A stretch of DNA of 64,000 nt from Halictus rubicundus (Eukaryota > Arthropoda > Insecta > Hymenoptera > Halictidae). The notes below the pieces were generated by a model. It was not told the DNA's origin and did not search any database. It saw only the letters and a program-made list of their open reading frames with translations. Position numbers and translations under genes: made by a program. Numbering within the stretch: position 1 is the stretch's first letter; each line of letters begins with the position of its first letter. The stretch spans positions 62,001 to 126,000 of the forward strand of contig NW_027488885.1 in NCBI RefSeq assembly GCF_050948215.1. The letters run 5' to 3'. Shown here piece after piece: positions 1 through 10,394 of this stretch.

Positions 1-153
1 ACACAAACTGTTATGTTTTGTTTATCACATTCACCATATAATTATTATTACCTAAGCCTTATCATTCAATTGAAAAATAGGTTGTATTATCACGTTTTAT
101 GTAAAACTAACGAAGTGGGTTTACACTTTTGCTCGTCACTGTAATAGTTTTAA

Positions 154-393
154 CCCTTTGCACTCGAAGCCATTTTAACTCGAAAATCAAACATTTTTTC
201 TGACTTGGAATATTTCCATTCTATGTACACAAGAGCCGTCGGACCAATACACCCAGTGGAACTGAAATTTTTCTTTTTCAGTAGGACTTTGAAATTATAA
301 TTTTTCTTTTTCATTTTATAATATACAAACAAATTTAATACTGTAAACGATACTTTTAATGGCGCCTCAGAGTCGCCGCTCGAGTGCTAAGGG
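154..393. mobile_element. piggyBac-type MITE (TTAA target)
   Basis: A 240-bp element bounded by TTAA on both sides (150-153 and 394-397). The termini are inverted: CCCTTTGCACTCGA on the left and TCGAGTGCTAAGGG on the right (one mismatch). TTAA duplication plus a CCCTTT terminus is the hallmark of piggyBac-mobilised MITEs. No transposase is present; the short open frame inside is AT-rich and not credible. Confidence 0.75.
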
Positions 394-397
394 TTAA

Positions 398-722
398 ATT
401 TAATTTCCGTTTATACACTGTTTTAGGTTCACTTAATATACGTACGTATCTCCATTTATCGTTACGATAAAAAATACAATTACGACTACCATTTTTAAAT
501 TTCAAAGCTTCGTTTTTTTCGAAATTTTATCGTTTTAAATCCCTTCCATTAAAAGAATCCTTAATGTTCTTAACACTCGTTGGTGTCAGTGGAATCTATA
601 TATGTTTCAATATAATATACATATTCCTTTATGATCCAGTTACTCCGTTTAAATCACGTTGAAAGTTGAGAAACGAAATATTAACAAAATCTCATTTGAC
701 AGAGGTTGACAATCTGTATTTG
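398..722. other. AT-rich non-coding stretch
   Basis: No coding frame, RNA gene or repeat boundary was recognised here. It lies between the MITE and the EGF-like exon and may be intron of the gene that owns that exon. Confidence 0.4.
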
Positions 723-824
723 ACAGAGTTTCCCGGTGAATCCTGGAAAGCAGTTGCAACTGAAGCTGTTTTCTCCGTCGATGCAGGTGCCGCTGTGGCA
801 GGGGTTCGATTGGCAGTCGTTGAT
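723..824 (-). CDS. EGF-like domain exon (partial host gene)
   Basis: Reading the minus strand from 824 gives a complete calcium-binding EGF repeat: start IND-C, then NPC, GTC, FSC, NC and a final GKLC. All six cysteines have canonical spacing, and the C-terminal half has the usual CxCxPGFTGxxC pattern. Such repeats form extracellular modules of Notch-, crumbs- or fibropellin-type proteins. The frame meets a stop upstream near 858 and downstream near 690, as expected for an internal exon. Splice sites are unclear: there is no AG between the upstream stop and the first cysteine, so the acceptor may be non-canonical (U12-type AC is possible) or the exon may be dead. The parent gene cannot be named. 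Confidence 0.6.
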
Positions 825-3000
825 GTTCGAGATTAAGCAGTTCCCGACAAAAAGTGCGGTTTATCGATCGGACCAGGTGAAAGTTGTAACGGTACCAAAC
901 ATTTTTCGGTCCTCCAGCCCCAATCATCCCGATCGCTTCTTTCCGTGTTATAAGCGTAACTCGGAAAATTACAAACATTCTCAGGGGAGTGAAGTCGTCA
1001 AAGAGGCGGCTACCGTAATTAGCCTTAATTAGACGCATACAGAAGAGGAGCGCGAAGGAAGAACAAAACTGGTTCGGATGGTGGCACAGCTAATTGCATC
1101 TTTGATCGATCTATTCCTTGCGCTTTTTTCCCACCGTATTCTCATCTTCGTTGCACAGTGATCCGGGGATGGCGATAATAGCGCCAATTATCGGGAGTAA
1201 TTAGACTCTACGGATCGCTATCTGTGCAAAAAAATTGCCAGACCAGGTGGTCCCAATGATCGCCGACATTGCTAACAAGAAACCTGAAGCTTTTCGCTGT
1301 TTTGAAGATCCACTTCTTCGAGAAAATAATTGAGCGTTCGAATGATTGAGTTATTACGCGGAGAGTTTTAATTTTACTGAAATTCTCAACTATTCATTTC
1401 TGTCTCTGTTCATCATTGACTGTTTCGACTAGCATTTATATCTATAAATTGGTGAACATATTACTAAAGAAACAAAGGGTATCACGGATTTATGCGAGTG
1501 ACTGGAAGCGGCGTCTCGTTAAAAAGCCGCTAATCGAGTTTTACCGATCTTCGAGCGCGCTCTACGAATGCAGCAGGAGGTTTTAGGATCTCCTCATAGT
1601 GTCGAGATCATAATCTAGCTTCCAGAGTGGAGCCAGACGAATCGCAGCCGTGCCGGTGGAGAAAGACAGGAAAGAGGAAGACGAGTTATCGGCGAACGGT
1701 GTTGGTCTCATGCGACGTGTCCTCGCCACAGGTGGTCTAATTAAATTACTACTATCCCCGGCGAAATAAATTGCATTAATTACGATCGAATTAAATTATT
1801 CATTGAAAAGGTGGTCTCCGAGGAAACGGGTCAACTAAATGCGGAGTTTATCTTCTGGGAACCGCGGAGAAGTTCTCTCCGAAGTCGGCCCCGACGACCG
1901 GTGTCCTGCCAGCGTGTGGTAATCTTCGGGTTTTGTGAAATAAGATAGCAGCCGGGTTGTTGTAACGTATGAATTAATTGCGAATCAAGCACTGGGGAGC
2001 GGCGCGAGGGGCAAACGGAATCCTCGGTCTATGCGAAAGTCGATCGAGCTTGATTCGTAGATAAACCTAGGCCGCATCCGCTAATTTCGAGGACGCGTTG
2101 CTTCCGAGCGAGCCCGAGACAATGCCCTTAATTGGAGGAACACTAATTAAGAAGAGCAGAACGGGGAATTCGACGTAACGAGAACCGAGGCACGACTATC
2201 GATAGATTCTTTAGCCGTGTATGGCAGACTTCTCAATGGGAGAAAGTTGTCGGTCAGGACGCTTGGCCTTCCGCGTTATAAAGGTTCCGTGCTGATCCAA
2301 CGGCAAGTGGCTCCCCGCTCGCGGACCCAGAAACTTGATTTCGGCGTTGGATGCAACCAGCGATACCAGCTTCTCCATAGAACGTGGCATATAATACCGA
2401 AGAACTGACATTAAATCTTTTTCATTCCATTATTTTGTTCTTACTAGATTCAGAATGTGCCTCATTCAATTTTTTCTATATTATACGTATTTTCTTTCTG
2501 TTGAAAATCTACCTGACAGATAAACTTTCTCTCGGCGGAGGTAACAGAGGCAGATATCCTTGGAGACATCAACGATTGTCAACCGGATGACGCGCCGATT
2601 TTTACCGTATTTGCATTCACTTGATATTTCCCTGTCTCTTTTTTCCCCATTCAGACAATGATCCAGCTAATTCAGTTGTGAACGCACGTACAAGACGCCG
2701 GCGTACCGCCTGTCGCTTCCTTTCGAATCCTAAAGGCTGCGTACACAACGGATTTATCGCATTGAGCATCGAGCACTAATCCTTTAAATTTGTAAGGAAT
2801 TTAAACAGACGGGAAGCATAAAATCATTTATTAACAACACGTCTTTCTCCGGTATCGGACCTGACGAGACTGCTCGTCCTTTTATCGTCTCGTTCGTTTT
2901 TCGTTTTTCGACGTTCGTTTTATCAATAACATGAACATATGAGTATTTACATAAACAATATATACAGTGGCGGATTAAATCTTAGCTTACAAATTTAAGC
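825..3000. other. Non-coding DNA, no gene recognised
   Basis: About 2.2 kb of moderately GC-balanced DNA. Two overlapping open frames on opposite strands near 2211-2411 show no recognisable domain. The tail (2930-3000) is AT-rich and abuts the truncated 5' edge of Gypsy A. It may be intron or intergenic DNA of the EGF-containing gene. Confidence 0.4.
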
Positions 3001-3002
3001 GT

Positions 3003-3819
3003 ATGCCGTACGGGCTCACCGGAGACCCTGCGACCTTTCAAAGATTATTACATCGGCTCATCGGTCCGGAAATGGTGCCGAATGCTTTTGCGTATTTAGA
3101 TGACATTATCGTATTATGCTTTTGCGTATTTCGACGACACCACGACTTTCGACGACCATGTCGCGTGGCTCGTGAAGATTTTTAAGCGACTTAAAGGGAA
3201 ATGCGAATTCTGTCGGGAGGAGGTGCGGTATCTGGGGTTCGTGGAGAGCAGGGAGGGGTTGAAAGTCGATGTCGAAAAAGTCGCGCCTGTTCTGTCCTTT
3301 CCTGTTCAGCGGAATATAAGACGATTTGCGGCCAGACAACTGTGGCGATTTCTTGGTACGGCTTCGTGGTATCGGAGATTCATCCCGGATTTCGCTACAG
3401 TCGCGGAACCGCTGAACATCTTCCTACGGAAAGGACAGGCGTGGAAATGGGGAGACGGCCAGCAATCCGCCTTCGAGCAAATTCGAGAACTTATCGTGAC
3501 CGCCCCTACCCTCGCGTGCCCCCACTTCGATATACCGTTTGTCCTCCAGACCGATGCGAGCGTTGTAGGACTGGGAGCCGTCCTGGCGCAAGAAATCCAG
3601 GGGGTGGAACGGTATGTGGTAATCGCATTTGCGAGTCGCGCGTTAACCAAGGCCGAGCGAAAATATTCCGCGACAGAACTGGAATGCCTCACGATAGTCT
3701 GGGCCGTGCAAAAGTTCCGGCCGTATTTGGAGGGTTACCGCTTCATGGTAATTACCGATCACCATAGTTTACGTTGGCTGCGTACACTGAAAAATCCCTC
3801 CGGGAGACCAGCGAGATGA
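3003..3819 (+). pseudogene. Gypsy A RT/RNase H fragment
   Basis: Starts at the RT palm motif MPYGLTGDPATFQRL and reaches the YLDD catalytic box near 3090. Just after it, about 35 bp containing the YLDD codons is repeated (3081-3115 and 3116-3150) as a diverged YFDD copy, which shifts the frame. Downstream come the thumb region (FLGTASWYRRFIPDF) and RNase H with TDASVVGLGAVL, ATELECL and TDHHSLRWL. A stop at 3817-3819 interrupts RNase H. In an intact element this enzyme copies the RNA genome into DNA and removes the RNA strand. Confidence 0.85.
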
Positions 3820-3831
3820 GCATTACAGTTA

Positions 3832-4989
3832 TTGGAGTATGCTTTCGCGATCGCGTACCAACAAAGCGCGTTGAACCACGTACCGGATGCGCTCTCGCGA
3901 ATGTACGAGACTACCGTTGAGGGGGAAGGGGAGTTGACGATCGTCAGCGCGACTAAATTGGGGTGGTGCGAGGAAAAATTCCGTACGGTCGAGGGAAACC
4001 CGAAAGGGCACTTGGGTTGGTCGATCCGCGAGGGGCAACTCTACTATCGCAGAACCGATCCATTAATAACTGAGATGCTTGGAAGCGATCTGGACGAGTG
4101 GAAACTCGTAATACCCGGAGATTGCGTTACCGAAATTTTGCGAGAGGCTTACGACGAGGAGCAAGCGAGCCACTTAGGGGTGGAGAAAGCTTACCACCGA
4201 GTCGCGACCCGATATTTCTGGCCGGGCATGTTCCGAACCGTGGTGGAATACGTGCGACGTTGTCACACGTGTCAGCTGACGAAGGTGGAAGAAAAACTCC
4301 CCTCCGGGCTGATGGGACGACGTCGTGACGAAGCCCCCCCACCCCCCCCCCCCCCGTGGGTGGTCAATGCCGCCGATCTCATGGGCCCGCTTGCTCCGAG
4401 TCGCGCCGGATTTTCATACCTCCTGGTCGTTCAGGATTTATTTACTAAATGGGTCGAATGTTGTCCCCTCCAGCGAGCCACCGGGGTCAAAATTTCGGAG
4501 GCCCTCGGGAACCAAATATTCTCGCGTTGGGGTACTCCCGAAGTAATTCTCACCAATAACGGGACCGAATTCGTTAACAAAGCGATACACGAGCTCGCGA
4601 GAACGTACGGAATCGCGATCACGACCATGCTCCCGTACCACCCTCAGGCTAATCCCGTCGAACGGGTAAATCGCGTACTAAAAACAATGATCGTGTTTGT
4701 ATATCGGCCGCGACCATCGCGATTGGGACGTAAATCTACCGAGTTTCCGATTCGCCTATAATACCGCGTACCATACTGCACTCCAATCCTCGCCCGCATT
4801 TTTAAACTTCGGACGAGAACCGAGACCGCGGGCATGCCGACGAGCAGACGGGGAACCGGCGCTCGAGGTAGGAATTTCCGGTACGGAAGACTGGAAAAGT
4901 AGAATTGCGCGTTTATCGACCTTGCGCCACTGGGTGGGGGAAAATTTGGATCGAGCGTACGAATCGCAAGCGAAACATTGTTACGGGTT
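3832..4989 (+). pseudogene. Gypsy A RNase H tail and integrase fragment
   Basis: Continues with the RNase H end (VPDALSRMYE), then the integrase zinc-binding H-H-C-C module (HLGVEKAYHRV ... CHTCQ) and core. The first catalytic Asp is visible in AADLMGPL and the Glu in PVERVNR. The position normally held by the second Asp reads ILTNNGTEF, so Asp is replaced by Asn. A run of prolines at about 4338-4356 comes from an expanded poly-C tract. The frame breaks near 4700-4760 and the C-terminal part continues in another frame to about 4960. It is non-functional. Confidence 0.85.
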
Positions 4990-6157
4990 TGTAACCGTAT
5001 CGATTACATGTCGATATGTATCGATCGGGCGACGTGTCGCATGAGCAACGCGGACCCCCACCACGACGTCCCTGGGCGTCCTGTCATCCTTCTCTTAAGG
5101 AAGGATCGCAGGATCCCCCCACTAATTAGCGTGCGCGCGCATCGATCCCCACGCGATACGGATCGAATGAGGTCGATGCGCGAGAGAATTAGGCCACTCT
5201 ACGTCTGGTCGCGAGTTTGTTCGGGTTCGGGAATTTCGGGCTGTTCGGTACGCAGCGAGCGAGTCAAACCGACTCAGGGGCGATACAGTCAAACCGACTG
5301 CGTTCCTTCGTCTCGTGATATCCTCAAACTGAGGAAGTGTCGTATAAACCGCACGACACGGATCCATAAAGTCCTACGAGCGGCAAGCATCGGCCGTAGC
5401 GATTAATTAAATAATAACTCCAACGAGACGAGGGAAACTGCATCGGTCTCGAGCCGTATTCTCCTCAAAAGGAAGCCAATTCTCACGTTCGTTCGGGAAA
5501 TTCGCGATACGGTAATCAGAGTAAGTACGGTTAACGTCTTTCCACCGATACCGGATAGTCTCCGAACCCACTGACTAGTGACGACGGAGACGATCCTCAG
5601 GGTCGGGTGTCTGACCGACGCCTTGTACGTGTCCGTCATTCGGGCACTTCCTGCGCCAGCAACGAGTGCTCGTATGCTACGACGGCTCACGTTCGTTCGG
5701 GAAATTCGCGATACGGTAGCACGATCAGAGCATCAGAAAGGGACCCAGACGTGGAGCCAGGATAGGGCTCGGGCAACTGCCTATGCGAAGGCACTATTCG
5801 ACGTAGTCGCGATCGACTAGGCGCGAATTGCGAACAATATTGATCCCGCAACCGTCGTACTGAGGTTACTGTACTTATAAAGATTTCGATTATTGTATAT
5901 ATATCAAGTATAACAGAATATATCTTACTTCTACCTCCAATATCGTCTCCGAATGATTCAAGTTAGTTTGAACCTCTCCGTCTTCCAGTGCCTGGAGGCA
6001 CGAACCTTATCTTACTAGGGTTGTAACCGTCCCTATCTATCTATCAGAAGCTCAACGTTGATACGACTTCTCTCACGTGCCTTCATAGTGTGGAGGCGAT
6101 AGCGTGCGCGTGGAAAGACACGACAGGAACGGGGAGAAGAAGAATAAAACGGTTACA
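4990..6157 (+). repeat. 3' LTR of Gypsy A
   Basis: Begins TGTAACCGTATCG and ends AAAACGGTTACA, giving the expected TG...CA with a short inverted terminus. Its two ends and much of its body match, in reverse complement, the solo LTR at 34833-36255, which defines its borders. Length is 1168 bp versus 1423 bp for the solo copy. A ~30-bp motif near 5484 recurs near 5688. Open frames inside are accidental. Confidence 0.85.
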
Positions 6158-7130
6158 GGTTCGGGGCATCTTCAACTCTCTCAATCAACAAGGCCAATGG
6201 TACCGCGGGAATAAACACAAAGAAACGAAAACCGTGGACCCGTCAGCACCACGACTAATTTGGCATTTGCCCAAAAAGGACGTCACAAGCAAGCCCTTCT
6301 TGCCCCAGGGAAAACCACGGTTTAAAAACCTGGGGAAATTAGCGGCCCACCAAGCAGAATAACATTAACAGAACATTAAAAGAACAGTTTAACAGTAGGT
6401 ATCTTCTTATCCTGGGTATCAGGTGTCCTCCTTCCCCTTCCTTTGAAGTTGTCGATTCCAACAAAATTTCGGGGTCGAATGTCACGAGTACCACTGTAAC
6501 GTAGGTTATATTGAAAAGACACGATATGGCAATTCCAGACTTAGCTCCGCATCATCACTCGAGACTATCTCCCCTTAACTATCAAAATTCGTCTGTCCCC
6601 TACTTCCGTCAAGGTGGCCATTGTGTGCATACGCGGAGTCGAATAACCCAAATCGAAGTTGAAACTATTCGAAATTATTCGAAATTATAAACAATGTCCA
6701 TAACCGAACGTACACTCGCTCTCTCGTTCGAGTCATGCATCGTACCACTCACGGTACACTTCGATCAAGGCGTCTGCTAATATCGGTCTCGACATGCAAG
6801 AACCGTAGACAAAAACTGCCCTGATCTTCCTCCCATCTGCCGTTCCGCCTCTGGAGCATCAATGACCCCAGATAGGATGCGGGGAGTAAGTGTACCAACA
6901 TTCATTCGCCTAAATTTTCACCTAACTCCATGGTACCCCTAAACCTTGGCGTACGAATGAAGCGGGGAATCCTGACTACCTGTAATCCTTTCTAGTTAAC
7001 TGTTCTTTCTCTCGACCACAATCATATCACAATCTTCCCAAAAGTCCAGAGCAAACAATACAATTTTTTCAAAAAAAAAAAGTGATTTAAGCAACACAGT
7101 CAACCCAGAATCTTACGTAAACCAGTAATA
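6158..7130 (-). other. Gypsy B 3' untranslated region and probable 3' LTR
   Basis: Directly after LTR A, positions 6158-6172 read GGTTCGGGGCATCTT, the same as the inner edge of B's right LTR (19595-19609). This suggests the outer edge of B's left LTR, with A inserted at its tip. The rest of the putative LTR (to about 6420) does not visibly match the right LTR, so it may belong to a related subfamily. A purine-rich tract on the minus strand at about 6428-6447 could be the polypurine tract. 6450-7130 has no coding frame. Confidence 0.4.
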
Positions 7131-7446
7131 TCACCTCTCGTGGTACTTAGCCAAGCGGTCGACATGCACCACTTTGTACCCACTCTTAGGATTCTTGCGA
7201 ATTCTATATACTACCTCACTCAATTTTTTAACAACAACGTAAGGACCTTCCCAACTGGGCTGTAATTTAGGACATCTACCTTTAACCCTATGAGGCTGAT
7301 AAAGCCAGACCGATTCCCCTTCTCGGAAAGATCTTTCTACAATTCTGGAGTCACGATGACGTTTCATTTTTGTGAAGAGATCTCTAACTGTGCGCGGACA
7401 AATTTATGAACAGAATCCATCTTATCTTTAAGATTAGTTGTTTGGT
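7131..7446 (-). pseudogene. Gypsy B integrase C-terminal fragment
   Basis: Minus-strand frame with a chromatin/DNA-binding GPY-type module: GESVWLYQPHRVKGRCPKL, then WEGPYVVVKKLSEVVYRI, ending VDRLAKYHER and a stop. A one-base frameshift near 7367-7380 separates it from the preceding helix (KMDSVHKFVRAQLE). Further 5' the coding sequence is interrupted by the solo LTR at 7450-8031. Confidence 0.8.
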
Positions 7447-7449
7447 ATG

Positions 7450-8031
7450 TGTGGTAGTTTGGGTGTTAAGTAAAGATTCACCCAATACAACAATAACCAT
7501 TTATTAATAAAACAACAAAAACTCAACAACGTAACAAGGAACAAATAAAACAACGAACTAACGACGCGACAAAATGTCAACGCTACGGAACGTGTTAATA
7601 CTCGGATGGATGACTACAAACAACGGACGACAACTGACAACGACTGACTGACTACGACTCACTGACCTCTGTCATCCGTCAGAATCCGCGCTTATATCTA
7701 TTCCCCGTGCCTCCAGGAATTTCCTTCGAACAAGGAAACTTCTGGAGTGGGGATGTCGCTTCCTGTACGTGCCCCTTGGAGAAAGTTCGTGTCCTTGCAC
7801 CGAACATCCGTGTCCTGGCGAAAGTCAAGGGTTGGCGGCCAAATGTGCACGCCAAGGAAAAACCCCGAACCTGGTCGCCAAATGTGCACCCCAGGTAGGA
7901 ACAGACTTCCGGCGACTAAGTGTGCGCTCGGGAAAAGCTTGGGCCTGGCGACCAAGTGCGTCCAAGGTCCCAGCCCGCGGACGACGCTCCTACCTGGGTC
8001 CGATCAACCCTTCTCCAAGGGGTCCGCCACA
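7450..8031. mobile_element. Solo LTR inserted in Gypsy B integrase
   Basis: 582 bp beginning TGTGGTAG and ending GCCACA, placed so that removing it rejoins the integrase frame of B (GLDEFS on one side, YQTTNLK on the other). It is rich in short direct repeats of the type GCCAAATGTGCAC and GACCAAGTGCG around 7835-7960. A clean target duplication is not visible (flanks TATG and GTTG). No coding content. The family was not found elsewhere in the window. Confidence 0.6.
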
Positions 8032-9228
8032 GTTGAGAACTCATCTAGACCGTAAGTCCCTTCTAAAGGACTTCCTCTAATCAAATCCAAGGGTAATAAA
8101 ATTTCTCGACCATACAACACCATAGAAGGAAACAGTTTCAATGTCTCGTGTTCTGCTGATCTATATGCTAAAAGGAACAAAGGAACTAACTCATCCCAGT
8201 CTCTCTGATGATCGGAAACGAACATTGAAAGATATTGAAGAATTGTTCTATTCAACCTTTCTACTAAGCCATCCGACTGAGGATGTAGTGGGGTCGTCCT
8301 CGTTTTTTTTTTTTTTTTTGATACCTAGTAATGCTAATATTTCTTTAAAAACATTCGACTCGAAAGTACGTCCCTGGTCAGAATGGACTTCTCGAGGGAC
8401 ACCATGACGACTCACAACATGTGTAATAAAGGCCTCAGCAACCGTCTTTGACTGAAAGTTGGGCAAACATACCACTTCTGGCCGACGTGTAAAGTAATCA
8501 GAAACAACTAACATAAAGCGGTTCCCGGCAGTAGATTTAGGAAGGGGGCCTAATATATCCATGGCCACTCGTTCGAAAGGAAAGCCCACATTATAAATCT
8601 GTAGTAACCCTTTACCAAGATCACGTGGACCTTTCCTCGATACACAAACATCGCAACAGCGACACCATTTCTCAACATCCCTAATACAGTTATACCAGTC
8701 AAACCTTTTCCTGATTCTACTCAATGTCTTATTCACTCCAAAATGACCACCGGAGACTGAATCATGGGCCTCTCGAAGAATCATCTCCCGTTTACTTTCT
8801 GGAACGATTAACTGCCAAACGATCTTACGACCACCCGCAGATTCCCACCTTTTGAATAACAAGCCGTCCTTAATGTGAATACAATCCCAAATAAGAAAAT
8901 AAAATTTAGCTTCTGGCGTAAAAGATGATAAGGTTTCCTTAGAAGGCCTCTGTCCACTACTCTTACTTCTTAAAATCAATTCTAAATTGGGGTCGTTCTG
9001 CTGGGAACCGAACCAATCTTGTTCATCAAACAAATCACATTCTGTACGAAAAACAGGAATCTTTTCGTTCCGTAGACTCGCCTCTTTCTTTTCCAAACCA
9101 GAACAACGCTTGCAGTCCTCTTCCGAACAAGGCCTCCTAGACAATGCATCAGCATTAGAATGTACCCTTCCACTCCGATGTACAATCTCAAAATCATATT
9201 GCTGAAGACGCTCGATCCATCTCGCCAT
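8032..9228 (-). pseudogene. Gypsy B RNase H tail and integrase
   Basis: From 9228 leftward: RNase H end (HSNADALSRRP), then the integrase zinc finger (HDSVSGGHFGVNKTLSRI ... WCRCCDVC) and core with MDILGPL (first Asp), VHSDQGRTFES (second Asp) and, after a break at a run of 18 T at 8301-8318, further core sequence and LAYRSAEHETLK. The poly-T expansion (lysine codons on the coding strand) shifts the frame at about residue 310. The remaining frame continues to the solo LTR at 8031. Confidence 0.85.
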
Positions 9229-9267
9229 TTGACCCTCTGGACCCCTTCTTAAACGATAACAACCAAA

Positions 9268-10080
9268 TCAACGGAAGTTGATCACATGGAAGTGTTCCAT
9301 GCCCTTAGTCATTGCCAATAATTCCCTTCTAGTAATGCAGTAATTCCTTTCCTCCTTGCTCAGAGATTTATTAAAACAAGCAATCACCCTTTCACCACCA
9401 TCCTGGATCTGAGACAAAACTGCCCCTATACCTACATTAGAAGCGTCGGTATCTAAAATAAACGGCTCTTGTGGTAATGGAAATGCCAGAATTGGGGCCG
9501 AAACTAAACAACGTTTCAGTTTCACGAATGCTTCCTCGCAATCAGATGACCAAAAAAAATCCTTATTCTCGGTCAGATCAAAGAGAGGCCTCGCAATTGT
9601 AGTAAAATTTTCCACGAACCGTGAAAAATAAGTACACAAGCCTAAAAAGCTCTTAACACCAGACTTATTCTCTGGCCTAGGCCAACCTTCGATAGAAGCA
9701 GTCTTATCTGGATTCGTCTTAATACCGTCTCTCGAGATAATATGCCCCACATATTTTACTTCTTCTTCGCTTTCTGTAACCTGGTAAATACTAACCGCAA
9801 ATTTTCTAATTCTTCTTCAAAAGTTCTGCCAAATATAATGATGTCATCCAAATAAACGAGGCATTTCTTCCAAGTTAACCCTACCAAAATACTATCCATC
9901 AGTCTCTCAAATGTAGCCGGAGCATTGCATAAACCAAACGGCATGACCTTAAATTGCCATAAACCCTCGCCGACTGAGAAAGCCGTTTTCTCACGGTCCC
10001 TCTCTTCAACCTCTATCTGCCAATAACCGCTTTGCAAATCTAAAGTTGTAAACCAAGACGACCCCGCGACAGCATCCAAG
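9268..10080 (-). pseudogene. Gypsy B RT palm and RNase H
   Basis: Starts at the insertion point of element C. It carries RT motifs WFTTLDLQSGYWQI, MPFGLCNAPATFERLM and the catalytic YLDDIIIF, then a frame break near 9753 and the thumb (FLGLCTYFSRFV) and RNase H (DTDASNVGIGAVL, TRRELLA). A further break at about 9229-9267 separates it from the integrase part. The N-terminal RT residues lie on the far side of element C at 17280-17541. Confidence 0.85.
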
Positions 10081-10084
10081 GTGT

Positions 10085-10394
10085 TGTCACGTAATAATCA
10101 AGAAGAAAATATATAAAAAAAAAACTTTATTGCTCAACCGGAGTTGAGTACTACTGAGTTAGTTACAAAGATTATTACAATGATTGAAATACACGGAGAA
10201 CGTACGTAGGCGATACTAAAACAAAACTGAACGCTCGTGCCCTGGGGCGGCGGCCTCTTATACCGTCGGAGACAACTGACCGCTGAGGATATTTGATCCC
10301 TTCTTATCAACAGGACTTCTCCGAAGGTGGTGCCGTGTGCAACGAAGGTGTTGCCGTGTGCAACGGGCCATAATCAGGTGTGGTCCCTGTGACA
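10085..10394 (-). repeat. 3' LTR of element C
   Basis: 310 bp, TGTCACG...TGTGACA as written on the plus strand. It nearly matches 16967-17275; one difference is an extra A in the poly-A run near 10117. The env stop codon lies inside it. Confidence 0.93.

Larger units (their letters stand above)
3001..6157 (+). mobile_element. Gypsy element A, 5'-truncated
   Basis: Sense-strand remnant of a Ty3/Gypsy retrotransposon. It begins abruptly inside reverse transcriptase at 3001, runs through RNase H and integrase, and ends with a complete 3' LTR (4990-6157). The 5' LTR, gag, protease and N-terminal RT are absent. The same LTR family occurs as a solo LTR in inverse orientation at 34833-36255. Coding sequence is broken by frameshifts and internal duplications, so the copy is dead. 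Confidence 0.85.

Noticed and set aside
736..1032. 98-codon plus-strand frame
   Set aside because: It lies opposite the EGF-like exon; the cysteine pattern on the minus strand is far stronger evidence, and the plus frame has no recognisable domain.
2211..2411. Overlapping frames on both strands
   Set aside because: No motif in any frame; both strands open over the same GC-balanced stretch is common by chance.
5122..5820. Several 80-140-codon frames
   Set aside because: They fall inside the non-coding LTR of element A, and the solo LTR copy does not preserve them.
6152..6172. Perfect-looking match to the outer end of the element B LTR
   Set aside because: The first six bases are the end of LTR A (GGTTACA), so only 6158-6172 can be attributed to B, and the rest of that LTR does not visibly match.
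6090..6362. 90-codon plus-strand frame
   Set aside because: It crosses the border between LTR A and the remnant of B, so it cannot be a gene.
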